Shown here: in pieces, positions 38,057 to 47,470 of the stretch | Numbering within the stretch: position 1 is the first letter of the stretch | Layout of the letters: the number at the start of each line of letters is the position of its first letter | From: Tritrichomonas musculus | Taxonomy: Eukaryota; Parabasalia; Tritrichomonadida; Tritrichomonadidae | Assembly (NCBI GenBank): GCA_039105265.1 | Contig: JAPFFF010000015.1 | Coordinates: forward strand, 1,488,001 to 1,552,000 | Direction: 5' to 3' | DNA: 64,000 bases | The notes under the pieces: generated by a model | Told to the model about the DNA's origin: nothing | Database searches by the model: none | Seen by the model: only the letters and a program-made list of their open reading frames with translations | Position numbers and translations under genes: made by a program

Positions 38057-39607
38057 TCATGAATATGTTATCTTTGATCTAATTGAGCGATATGCTGTGA
38101 TTCTTGGATTTATCTGTCTTTTTTGATAATCTTTAATTGGCTTTGGTGGTTTAGGTGTTCGCGCAGCAAACGATCTATTATTATCAATTCTGTCTTGTTT
38201 CATGTATTGTTTCGCTTCTTTAGAACATGATTTTCGAAAAACTTGCCATTTAATCATTTTCTCTCTTTCATACCAGCTCCTGATGAGTGAATCATCAGAT
38301 GGATCGCTTAATATAACTTTTTCAATATTTTTTCGAATATCGGTTGGAATTAAATTTTGTATATCTTCAATATTGATAATAAAAACTTTTGTATCTTCAT
38401 CTGGAATTAATGTAAAAGGTTTATTTAGTTTATCAGAAAGCGATGGGTCGGCAACACAATGATGGCTTCCAAATTCACCGGTTTGGATTTGTTGTATTCC
38501 ATTTGGAAAATTGAGATTGAATCCAATCTGATCGTCTTCAATTGATCTTGGATCCATTGTTGATAAATCAAAATCTACAAAACGTTTCTGTTTGAGGCAG
38601 CCTTCGCGTATTATTATCCATCCATTACAAAACGATTTATACCTAAATCCTTTTGGAATTGTCATCTCGCTCATTACTTCACTTAATCGATAATAAATTT
38701 CCTTATAACTCGGGTATTCTCTAATCGGATCAAGTTCAGGTACACTCATTAAAAAATCTGATCGCATTCTCATTTCTTTTTCTTGTGAATTTTGTATAAT
38801 CATTTTATAAATTTTAGAATAAATTAATATTACATAAGATGGCTCTGTGGCAACACCTGTATTAAGAAAAGTATCAGATGTACCAAAATCATCTTGGCCA
38901 ATTTCGTCTTTTTCTTCTTTTACATCAACAAGTTCGAAATTGTCGTTACGCCCAATTTGAATTTGTAAAATTTGAAGTACTTCTGGTGAAATTGGTTCCA
39001 TTCTACGACTGATTCTTTCTGAAGAAACTGGTGGAGGTGCTCCATGATGGCATAATAAAGGTAATCTCGATGATCTAGAAGAAATCGTTTTTGTTGATTC
39101 TGGACGAAGCTCATTTATATTCAAATTTATATCGATGTTATTGCTGTCTGAATCATTTTGGCTTGATTCAGACTGATTATTTAAAGGAACATTAATATAA
39201 TTGTTTTCTTTATCGGGTTCGCCATAAATTTTAATTTTTCCTGAATAAACGATGTATATTATATCATGTGCATCACCTTTTCGAAATAGAAGTGAATTTT
39301 TCTCTAGAAAAATAAAATTCATACTTTTACATATTTGACGATATTCGTAATCTGAATTTCCTAATGAAGCGAATGATGGCCATTTTTTCAGAACAGCCAT
39401 TATTGAATCGATTTGATAATTTGTGCGGCTTTGAGGTGGTGTTTTAAGGGCTTCAAAGCAAGCATCTATAACATGAGATTTTCGAGAAAGAGATATTTCA
39501 GGCCGCTGGATCATTCTAACTTTTGGTATTCGGCGAGCAGATTTAACTGGTGGGTATGGTTCATGAATAGCTCTCCTTGTATATTGAGGAGAAGTATAAG
39601 GTTTCAT
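38057..39607 (-). CDS. Cyclic-nucleotide-binding-domain protein (CNBD2-like, possibly flagellar)
   Basis: The 516-residue protein has a basic N-terminal tail, then a cyclic-nucleotide-binding fold beginning at about residue 85. The segment LLFRKGDAHDIIYIVYSGKIKIYG (about 106-129) is the classic beta-roll start of CNB domains (F-x-x-G-D ... Y-I-V-x-x-G). A long Ser/Asp insertion (about 130-250) separates it from a later region (about 258-340) that could be the rest of the fold or a second CNB domain. The arginine-containing phosphate-binding cassette is not evident, so ligand binding is doubtful. No kinase or channel part is present. Similar stand-alone CNB proteins occur in cilia of other eukaryotes. 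Confidence 0.62.
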   Translation of the reverse strand: MKPYTSPQYTRRAIHEPYPPVKSARRIPKVRMIQRPEISLSRKSHVIDACFEALKTPPQSRTNYQIDSIMAVLKKWPSFASLGNSDYEYRQICKSMNFIFLEKNSLLFRKGDAHDIIYIVYSGKIKIYGEPDKENNYINVPLNNQSESSQNDSDSNNIDINLNINELRPESTKTISSRSSRLPLLCHHGAPPPVSSERISRRMEPISPEVLQILQIQIGRNDNFELVDVKEEKDEIGQDDFGTSDTFLNTGVATEPSYVILIYSKIYKMIIQNSQEKEMRMRSDFLMSVPELDPIREYPSYKEIYYRLSEVMSEMTIPKGFRYKSFCNGWIIIREGCLKQKRFVDFDLSTMDPRSIEDDQIGFNLNFPNGIQQIQTGEFGSHHCVADPSLSDKLNKPFTLIPDEDTKVFIINIEDIQNLIPTDIRKNIEKVILSDPSDDSLIRSWYEREKMIKWQVFRKSCSKEAKQYMKQDRIDNNRSFAARTPKPPKPIKDYQKRQINPRITAYRSIRSKITYS

Positions 39608-39782
39608 TCAATTGTAACGTATTGGATTTGAAGTTCAAATATTGAACCAACGCAAAAATTGAAAAGAATTGAAAGAAATAACTTTCAAAAAAATTGAATA
39701 TGAATTCAAAAAAATTGAATATAAATGGGCAAGAAATAAAAAAAAAATAAAATTAAAATTATTCAAACAAACATATAATATT

Positions 39783-41453
39783 TTATAACAAATTATCATT
39801 AGTCTTAATTATTTGATTCTGTTGAATTCTTTGTTTTCGAAGTTCGCTGAGTTGCTCTTTTATATCACTAAGCATACTAGATTCGGCACTTCCCTTCGAA
39901 GACATTGATCTTGATGAATGGAATTGTCTTTCACTCATCTTAGAATGTTTTCGTTTCTTTTCTTGGTTCTTATTTTTACTTTTAGAATGATTTGAGCTAA
40001 ATTCTTCAAAATCATTATAACTATTCAAATTATCGCTATTCAAATTTGAATTAGCATTCAAATCATCAAGATCATTATTATTGTCGTCGTTGTTTTCTTC
40101 TTTAATTGCAAAGTTATTTTTCATGAAAGAATTTGTTTCAAAAACAATCTTCTTTTGTAATGAATGCAAATCGCGTGACACATTTTGGAAATTTTGTGAT
40201 AATGAAGAGAGTGCTGATATGGCACTTTTATATTTGCTATTTGGAACTTTTCTTGATAAAGATGACAGTTTATTTAAAAGAACTTGAGTTTCTGATAAAG
40301 GATATTCATTCGAATTAAACTCAGATTCATTCCAATAGCTTTGAATCTTTTTTAAACGTTTTTTCCTAAAAGTATGAAATTGCTTTTCAACTTCTAATCT
40401 TTTGGAATCTGATTCTGCTTCTATTAATATAATTGTGTTTGGATTATCTTTTCTTTTTCTGTCCTCGAAAATAATGCTTTTCTCTCTCAATGATGATAAG
40501 ATATCATTTTCATCTTGAACTTCATTAAGTAGAGAATCATATTTCTCATTCATTAAAATTTTTGTATTTAAAAGCTCATCTTGAAGATCTTCAATTGTTG
40601 CTCCAACAACTTGATTTTTTGGACGAGGAAATATATGTTGAAGTGGTTCAAGTTGAGTGTTAACATAATTTGTAAGAGTAGAAATTTTTGCTTGCGCATT
40701 ATAGGAATCTGTAATTATTTGTATTTCTGATGCAACTAAATCATCAATTTCTGAAGGTAAAGATAATAAAAAAGAATCAATAATTGATTGTTCATTTTTT
40801 GAATTGTCTAACATTGATTTCAGTTCAGCAATAAAAGTTTCCCTAATCGAATAAACAGCGGTAGAAATATAATTGATTAATGATGATTCAATGCTATTAA
40901 CTTTAATTTGTTGAATATTTTCAGATTTTTGCTGCTGTGGTTGTATTTGTTGCGGTTGCGTCTGTATTTGCTGTGGTTGCGGTTGTATTTGTTGTGGTTG
41001 CAGCTGTATTTGTTGCGGCTGTGGTTGCGGTTGCTGCTGTTGTAGTTGTTGCGGCTGCGATTGTAATTGTTGTTGTGACTGTTGTTGCTGTTGGCTCGGT
41101 TCTTGTTTTATTTCCTTTTCTTGCTGAGATGGCTGTTCTTTTTCATTATTTTTATTTTCTTGCTCATTTTCTTTTGAATTGTTCGAAGTTTTTTCTGAAC
41201 TAAATTGAAATACATCATTGAGATCACTATCATCATTTAAAATCGATTCAAGAGAAATGAGTGGTTGTTTTGCTGGACGCCTTTTTCTTTGATTATTTTT
41301 CTTATTATTTTGATTTGCCGCTTTTTTGCGTTGAGAAGGGAGCAAAAAAAGTTCTCCATCGATTGTAAGATCATCACTTGATTTTTCTTTATTTTGATCA
41401 TCTGATGCATTCGAAAAAATTATATCATCAAAGTCTTTTTGACTCAAATTCAT
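39783..41453 (-). CDS. Uncharacterised poly-Gln coiled-coil protein
   Basis: The start at 41453 (MNLSQKDFDDII) is preferred because the 35 upstream codons are hydrophobic spacer-like sequence; this gives about 556 residues. The N-terminal region has short acidic/hydrophobic motifs (DFDDIIF, SILNDDSDLNDVF). A Gln/Pro tract of imperfect QPQQIQ repeats follows (about 115-180 of the shorter form). Then come long helical coiled-coil segments (about 185-465), a short Asn/Asp-rich region, a basic KKRKHSK patch and a final short helix (SMLSDIKEQLSELRKQR). No domain family was recognised. The layout suits a scaffold protein, for example of the cytoskeleton or centrosome, but that is inference. The Gln tract is encoded by a CAA/CAG-rich slippage-prone repeat. 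Confidence 0.65.
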   Translation of the reverse strand: MNLSQKDFDDIIFSNASDDQNKEKSSDDLTIDGELFLLPSQRKKAANQNNKKNNQRKRRPAKQPLISLESILNDDSDLNDVFQFSSEKTSNNSKENEQENKNNEKEQPSQQEKEIKQEPSQQQQQSQQQLQSQPQQLQQQQPQPQPQQIQLQPQQIQPQPQQIQTQPQQIQPQQQKSENIQQIKVNSIESSLINYISTAVYSIRETFIAELKSMLDNSKNEQSIIDSFLLSLPSEIDDLVASEIQIITDSYNAQAKISTLTNYVNTQLEPLQHIFPRPKNQVVGATIEDLQDELLNTKILMNEKYDSLLNEVQDENDILSSLREKSIIFEDRKRKDNPNTIILIEAESDSKRLEVEKQFHTFRKKRLKKIQSYWNESEFNSNEYPLSETQVLLNKLSSLSRKVPNSKYKSAISALSSLSQNFQNVSRDLHSLQKKIVFETNSFMKNNFAIKEENNDDNNNDLDDLNANSNLNSDNLNSYNDFEEFSSNHSKSKNKNQEKKRKHSKMSERQFHSSRSMSSKGSAESSMLSDIKEQLSELRKQRIQQNQIIKTNDNLL

Positions 41454-41740
41454 ACCATTTAGATTTGTGATTAGTAAACGTTCGCTTAAATTTAATTTCT
41501 CAATATTTTCGAATATAAAAAAACAAATAAAATAATGATTAAAAACATATAATAACAATATATTGTTGTATATTTAATAAATTGTAATTAATATATAAAT
41601 TATATTTTGACTTTATTTTATAGATAGAAAGATAAAAATCAAAAAAAAAATATACAACGAGATAAAACAAAAAGTTTGTTTATATTGAAAAAAAATTAAA
41701 ATTTTTATTTAAAAAGTTGATTAAATAAACGTATATTGCA

Positions 41741-44695
41741 ATGAAAACCAAGAAAAATCCAGAAGTAAAGATAGCTGAATGTGGCTTATCGCCAATTACT
41801 AAAGAACAGTTTTATCAGGCTGGTAGCAATTTCGATCCAATATTTGTTAAAACAGAAGATCATGCTCAAAAAGAAATTGAATATCTTATCAAAAGCATTC
41901 GAAGAAGTGTTAAAACAGAACTTCAGATATCTGCAATCCATAGATTTATGGCATTGATAAAGGGAGGTATTTTTGATTTTATGTTATCACGAAAACATCT
42001 TAAAACGATGCATACAGGATTCTATGCCGCATTAACGAGTACTAAAAGCGAATTAATTATCGAAATGTGTTTTCTTTTAGGACAAATTGCGCCAAGGATT
42101 GGGAGTGATTTTGATAAAGTTGGAGATTATTTAAAACCGTTATCTTTTAAAATAGGGGATGAAGTTCAGATTATATCAGATTGTTGCAAATATGCTTTTT
42201 TTTCAATTATTGAAAATTGTCCATCTCCTGTTTTTTTCAATAAAATATATGATATTATATTAGAGAAAGGACCAAAGCAAAAGTCAGTAATGTCAGAATG
42301 TCTTTGTGTCATACTTCAGTTATGGCCAATGACTCTTGTAGATGAATTAATGAAAAAGATCGTTGCTATTTTAAATAAATTATTATTAAATGAAGGTTCA
42401 CCTGTAATTAGAAAATATTCGAAAATAGCAGCTTGTACATTAACTCAAATTTATCCAGATCAAGAAGAGAGTTTTTTTGGATGTCTTCCTGATAAACTTA
42501 GATTATCAATACAAGACGAAGAACCAATGGAACAGAAAGAAAGACTGGTCATATTTCATTCTTTGTCACCACCTCAAGTTTCAGTTCAACCCAAAGAAAA
42601 TCTGCAAAAAGCAAAAAAAAAAAATTCTAAAAATGAAAGACGGGTCACATTTGCTCCAGGCATTTTAAAAAATCCAAAGAATCAAAACCAATCAAACGAT
42701 GAAAACGAAGATGAGCCACAATATTTTACATCTGCAAATGATACTCAAGATGATATCCCTCAAAAAGAAACTGTAGATAGCAATATTCAAGAATTTAAAG
42801 AAAGTATTAAAAAATTGGCACAGCAACTTGATAAAGAAAACGAAGCGGAAAAGCCCAAAATTAAATTACGGCCAGCTCAAATCAATTGGAAACCATATGA
42901 AATTAAGAAGCCTCCGCATATTGTTAAGAAAGGAAATTTTTTGGAGAGAAATGCTCCAAAAGATGTTAGTATTGATGAATCCAAGCACTTAGATGAAAGA
43001 CAAAAAGTTTTGCTAATGAAAAAGATTGAGCAAGAAAAAAGAGAGAAATTAATTAAAAAGCAGAAAAAGAAGCTCGAGAAAAAAGAAAATGATGAAAATT
43101 TGCCAAATGTTCCGGAGGAAGAAGAAGAAAAAGAAGAAGATATTCCAAAAATTCAAAAAATAGAAAATTTAAAGAAAAAATCTTTTTTACAGCGTTGTGG
43201 CCCAAAAGAAACAACTGTTGATCAATCAAAGCATATCAAGGATTCTGACAAAAGTCGTTTAAAAGATGTGATCAAAAAACAAAAAAAAATTGACAATGAT
43301 TTAAAGAAAGCAGAGAAGAAAACTGATTCTCCTCCAATCGATGAAATTAAAAAATATGCTAAAATGATAGATGAATTTCGATCGCCTCCGAAATTTACTC
43401 ATAAAATTGATAAAAGTCCTAAAAAGTCAAAGCCAAAGCCAAAGAAAGTTCCAATAATTCATATGGAAGGTGGATTAGAGAATGACTACTTGGTTAGCAT
43501 ACAAGATGCTTTGCAAGACATTCCAGATAATTGTACAATATCAATCCCCGAATTTTTGTTTTGCTGCTCACATAATTCAGAAGTAATAGCATCAAATGCC
43601 ATAACAATGCTTGCTGATTTGTATGATAGAGTTTCATTCAATAACGATTTAGCAGATTTAGTTGATATTCTATTAAAAAACACAGAAAACCAAAAGCCTA
43701 AAATTCAATCGGTTTCATTATTTGCTTTGAATGAAATACCAAATCATTTCGATCCAATCTATCTACTTCAAATATGTTGTGAGCAAGATCCATCATATCA
43801 ACTTGTCAAATTTGCTTATACGTTACTTAATTCAATAGACATTGAAAAACTTGATTCTAATTTAATCAAGCATTTGTGCTCTTTGGCATTCAAATGTTAT
43901 AACACGAAGCCAATCAAGTCAACTCATGTTAGCGGCTTTGTTATTAAAAAATTGGCCGATTTTTCCTTTGAATCAGTTATTGAGTTTGGCAATGGCTTAA
44001 CTGACAATGAATTACGTGAATTTAGGGACTTTGCAACAATGTACGCAAAAGATTTGACATTCAGAAATATCAAAATTGAAATTCCTCCTTTCAACGACAA
44101 AAAAGTTATTGAATGGCAAAGAAAAATTGAAGATATCATTCAAAAAGCAACTTTTGATGATTGGAATTTGATGAAAATCCCTTTGTTTAATGAACTGAAC
44201 AAAGCACTTCTCTCATTTTCAGAAGTTGATCGAACATTAAGATTAATCCAATCAGTATTTTCGTTTTATGGTATTTCTGAGTATCAATATTTACTTCCTG
44301 GACTAATAACAAACAAGTGTCATATATCTGATGATATTTTAACTGATATCGTTGAGAATTCAAAAGATGATATCGAAGATTTCATTTTCAATTTGCAACC
44401 TTTTGTGGAAGATGAGGCCTTTGCACAAAATGCACTCAAGATACAATTGGCAGTATTCAAAAGAATTGCCTCATACAATAAAGATTCATTATTTAATTGT
44501 ATTGATAAGATTACGTATTCGTTGAATATTTCCATTCAATCGCAAAAAATTGAAGTTAGACAAGCGTCTGTGTTATGTTATGTTGAATTATTTGCCTTTT
44601 TTGGCAAAAGCGAAATGATTAATTACATTTCAACTTTACCAAAAGTAAGCCGAGATATTATTCTCGTTGTTTGCGCCAAAAAAAATGTTTTGTAA
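41741..44695 (+). CDS. CLASP-like TOG-domain microtubule protein with PP1-docking motif
   Basis: The 984-residue protein begins with a HEAT/TOG array (about 35-265) similar to the CLASP N-terminal domain: helix pairs ending in an S-P-V-I-R-K-Y-S-K-I-A-A-type helix followed by YPDQEESF. A charged disordered middle (about 285-600) contains RRVTF at about 300-304, a canonical RVxF docking site for protein phosphatase 1. It also holds two related segments (KGNFLERNAPKDVSIDESKH and KSFLQRCGPKETTVDQSKH). A second helical repeat domain fills about 610-984. CLASPs bind tubulin and stabilise microtubules at plus ends and kinetochores. A phosphatase-recruiting TOG protein fits that setting. Other HEAT-repeat proteins remain possible. 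Confidence 0.65.
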   Translation: MKTKKNPEVKIAECGLSPITKEQFYQAGSNFDPIFVKTEDHAQKEIEYLIKSIRRSVKTELQISAIHRFMALIKGGIFDFMLSRKHLKTMHTGFYAALTSTKSELIIEMCFLLGQIAPRIGSDFDKVGDYLKPLSFKIGDEVQIISDCCKYAFFSIIENCPSPVFFNKIYDIILEKGPKQKSVMSECLCVILQLWPMTLVDELMKKIVAILNKLLLNEGSPVIRKYSKIAACTLTQIYPDQEESFFGCLPDKLRLSIQDEEPMEQKERLVIFHSLSPPQVSVQPKENLQKAKKKNSKNERRVTFAPGILKNPKNQNQSNDENEDEPQYFTSANDTQDDIPQKETVDSNIQEFKESIKKLAQQLDKENEAEKPKIKLRPAQINWKPYEIKKPPHIVKKGNFLERNAPKDVSIDESKHLDERQKVLLMKKIEQEKREKLIKKQKKKLEKKENDENLPNVPEEEEEKEEDIPKIQKIENLKKKSFLQRCGPKETTVDQSKHIKDSDKSRLKDVIKKQKKIDNDLKKAEKKTDSPPIDEIKKYAKMIDEFRSPPKFTHKIDKSPKKSKPKPKKVPIIHMEGGLENDYLVSIQDALQDIPDNCTISIPEFLFCCSHNSEVIASNAITMLADLYDRVSFNNDLADLVDILLKNTENQKPKIQSVSLFALNEIPNHFDPIYLLQICCEQDPSYQLVKFAYTLLNSIDIEKLDSNLIKHLCSLAFKCYNTKPIKSTHVSGFVIKKLADFSFESVIEFGNGLTDNELREFRDFATMYAKDLTFRNIKIEIPPFNDKKVIEWQRKIEDIIQKATFDDWNLMKIPLFNELNKALLSFSEVDRTLRLIQSVFSFYGISEYQYLLPGLITNKCHISDDILTDIVENSKDDIEDFIFNLQPFVEDEAFAQNALKIQLAVFKRIASYNKDSLFNCIDKITYSLNISIQSQKIEVRQASVLCYVELFAFFGKSEMINYISTLPKVSRDIILVVCAKKNVL

Positions 44696-44724
44696 TATAT
44701 TAATTTGTTTTTATAAACCTATTT

Positions 44725-47115
44725 TTAATCAATTTTTTTTCTTTTTCTTTGATTTTTTGCCTTAATTATGTTAAGTGACTGATATCGACGTTTGATGAGC
44801 CTCGTATCAACATCAGAAGCGAGTTCAAACTTGTGTTTGGCCATGTCATCAATGATTTCATCAAATGTTGGACGCTTGGATGGTTCAAAAGATGTGCATC
44901 TCTTGATCAAATCGATGCAAAATTCACTGATTTTTGAAGACGGACTTGGATACTTCATCGGAACGTTGTTCATCTTTTCTCTCATTGTTTGCGCTGGCAA
45001 TTTTCCTGTGAACAAGGCAAAGAGAACAATTCCATATGAGTAAACGTCAGTTTTATTGTCATACTCTTCTTCATTCGTCATCTCAGGTGACATGAATGCA
45101 AGCGTTCCAACTCCTTTTGTCAACGAGCTTCCTGTTCCAGAAAGTTCGGGGACGTGAACGAGTCCGAAATCGATTATTTTTGATTCAAAAACATTGTTCA
45201 TCATGATGTTTTCGAGCTTTAAATCACGATGCATCATTCCAAGCGAATGAATATGCGACATACCGAAAGCAACTTCAATAGCAACTCTTACTTTTAATGT
45301 GTTGTTCATCATTCCTTTGTCAATGATGTTTTTAATACTGTAAGGAAGAAGCTCAAAGAAAAGAGCAACTGTTGTTTTCACTTCTTCTTCTTCATTTCGT
45401 GGTAGCTCTTCTTGCATGTTGTAGCCAATTGCTTCACAAATGCAAGGATGCTTGACTTCCAGAAGAATTTCTATTTCTTTTATTGAATTTCGAAGAAGTT
45501 GGAAATCGGTTTCTTCGTTATTTGATTTGATGACTTTCTTACACATTGCTTTGTTTGTCCTTTGATCAACGACTTTGTACACATCGCATGTTGATCCTTC
45601 GCCAATTTTCGAAACAACTTTATGGAACTCTTCATCATCAGCACCAATGAAAACTTGCCTTTGCGGATCATCTTGATCACTTTTCATTTCTTTTTCACCT
45701 TCAATTTCAATGTCAGGATGATCTTTGCTCTTAATGAAATCTTCATATGAAATCACATCTTCATATTTGTCAAGATGATTCTTAAGGTAAAAAATATAAC
45801 TTTTAAGATCATCATTTTCATTCTTCAAATTTTTAATTTGATTCATTAATTCATTCTCTTTTGTTTCGTCATCTTTAACTTTTGGATTTGTTGACTTTGA
45901 ATCATCAATATAACTTATTAGATTTGTGTACTGTTCAACACCAGATCCTTCGAGCTTTGTACTACGTGGTATGAGTATTTTGGTGTCTTTTGATAATCCT
46001 GATAATGAATATTTATCTAAACGAATTGTTTCTGCATTTGGGAAAATGATTGTTTTAAGGTTTTTGTTTGAATGAAAGCTTCCACCCATTATATGCACAG
46101 TCTTACCAAGAAATTCAAAGTATTTAAGTTTTTTAACTGGATCAAATGAATTATATAAAATCTTTTTTACTGAAGCTGGAAGAGTAATTTTTTCTTGTCC
46201 TAAAATTCCAGAGAATGCCGAAGATTCAATAACTTCAAGAGATGAATTAGGTTCAAATGAAAGTGATTCTAATTTTTGGCAATTTCGGAATGCACAATTT
46301 GAGATTACTTTAATCTGCGATGGAATGATGGCATTTTCGATGTCACGCCTCGCACAAATGAGAATGTCAAATGTTGTATTTTTTTGATCACTTTTTTTTA
46401 ACAATAATTTATTATCAAACAATGAAAAATTCTTGTTTTTCGGTGAGATTTCTATATCAATTAAATTATCCGAATCAGAAAAAGAATAGCCATCAATTTC
46501 TTCAAAGCTTGCTGGCAGTACAACTTTTTGAATAGAACTTAATGCAAAAGTGTTATTTTCAATTGATTTCAATTGTGAATTTTCTGTAAATTCAACTGTT
46601 TTTAATTTTTTATGATGGCCAAATGATCTTTGCTTCAAAATCTTTACTTGGGGAGGAATTAACGCTTCTTCGATGTCAAAACGTGCATAATATAAAATAT
46701 CGAATTCATCAGAATTTTCTTGGCTTTTTCCCAAAAGATATTTTTTATCAAAATACATAAAATGATGATTCTTTGGTGAAATTTCTATTTCAGTCAAGTC
46801 ATATAAAAAATAGCACCAATCATATTTTAAAAATTTAAGACTATTTGGAATTTTGAGTTTTTTGATGTGTGCACTACGAAAAGCATGGGTTTCAATTGAT
46901 TCAAGCTCTGAATCTTCTGGGAATGTAAGAAGCTCGATAAAATTTCCTTGAAATGAATCTTCTGATAGAGATATTATTTTATATTTACTACCTTCATATT
47001 CGGCAAATCTGGGAACAAAAACAGTTCCGGTTGCTTTTGGTGATTTTATAATCGATGCTGTATTATCTTTTTGGTTTATTTTGGCAATAAGTCCTCCTTC
47101 AATTATGATTTCCAT
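44725..47115 (-). CDS. BspA-type leucine-rich-repeat protein kinase
   Basis: The 796-residue protein has BspA/LRR_5-type repeats at about 1-400 (units such as LKSIENNTFALSSIQKVVLP). They include two long similar modules, each holding an I-E-I-S-P-K-N segment and a (Y/C)ARxDIExAxIPxQ(I/V)K segment. A short coiled coil (about 410-445) follows. Then comes a complete kinase domain (about 500-770): glycine loop IGEGSTCDVYKV, a lysine in MCKKV, HRDLKLENIM, DFGLVH and SPE, which replaces APE. All catalytic residues are present. The subclass looks TKL-like. There is no signal peptide or membrane helix, so the LRR part is cytosolic, unlike surface BspA proteins. Its substrate is unknown. Confidence 0.88.
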   Translation of the reverse strand: MEIIIEGGLIAKINQKDNTASIIKSPKATGTVFVPRFAEYEGSKYKIISLSEDSFQGNFIELLTFPEDSELESIETHAFRSAHIKKLKIPNSLKFLKYDWCYFLYDLTEIEISPKNHHFMYFDKKYLLGKSQENSDEFDILYYARFDIEEALIPPQVKILKQRSFGHHKKLKTVEFTENSQLKSIENNTFALSSIQKVVLPASFEEIDGYSFSDSDNLIDIEISPKNKNFSLFDNKLLLKKSDQKNTTFDILICARRDIENAIIPSQIKVISNCAFRNCQKLESLSFEPNSSLEVIESSAFSGILGQEKITLPASVKKILYNSFDPVKKLKYFEFLGKTVHIMGGSFHSNKNLKTIIFPNAETIRLDKYSLSGLSKDTKILIPRSTKLEGSGVEQYTNLISYIDDSKSTNPKVKDDETKENELMNQIKNLKNENDDLKSYIFYLKNHLDKYEDVISYEDFIKSKDHPDIEIEGEKEMKSDQDDPQRQVFIGADDEEFHKVVSKIGEGSTCDVYKVVDQRTNKAMCKKVIKSNNEETDFQLLRNSIKEIEILLEVKHPCICEAIGYNMQEELPRNEEEEVKTTVALFFELLPYSIKNIIDKGMMNNTLKVRVAIEVAFGMSHIHSLGMMHRDLKLENIMMNNVFESKIIDFGLVHVPELSGTGSSLTKGVGTLAFMSPEMTNEEEYDNKTDVYSYGIVLFALFTGKLPAQTMREKMNNVPMKYPSPSSKISEFCIDLIKRCTSFEPSKRPTFDEIIDDMAKHKFELASDVDTRLIKRRYQSLNIIKAKNQRKRKKID

Positions 47116-47470
47116 TTTAATAAATGAATGTTTACAATTTCACTAAAAAACAATAAAAAAAGAATAATTCCATGAAATCTCTATAGTATTATTATTACAT
47201 TTTTTATTAAATAAATTCAATATCATTGTATGTTCATTTACATAATTAATATTTATAAATAATAAAACTAGTTCTTAGAAAAGCTTTATTTTTATTTTGT
47301 GAGCATTCAGAAAAATTTGAATAAGAAAAAGTTTTCAAATAAAAAGAAAGATCAAAAGAATAAATTAATAATAGTAATATTGTCGTATGCGGTTTTTTTA
47401 AATAACATGATTAAAACATTATATAATATAAATTCTCGTTAATTTATGGTGTAATTAGAATTAGATTTTT
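47116..47470. other. AT-rich intergenic region
   Basis: These 355 bases lie between two minus-strand genes. Nothing beyond AT-rich sequence was seen. Confidence 0.55.

Noticed and set aside
40937-41203. Val/Ala-rich plus frame of 88 codons
   Set aside because: It is the complement of the poly-Gln tract of the coiled-coil gene.
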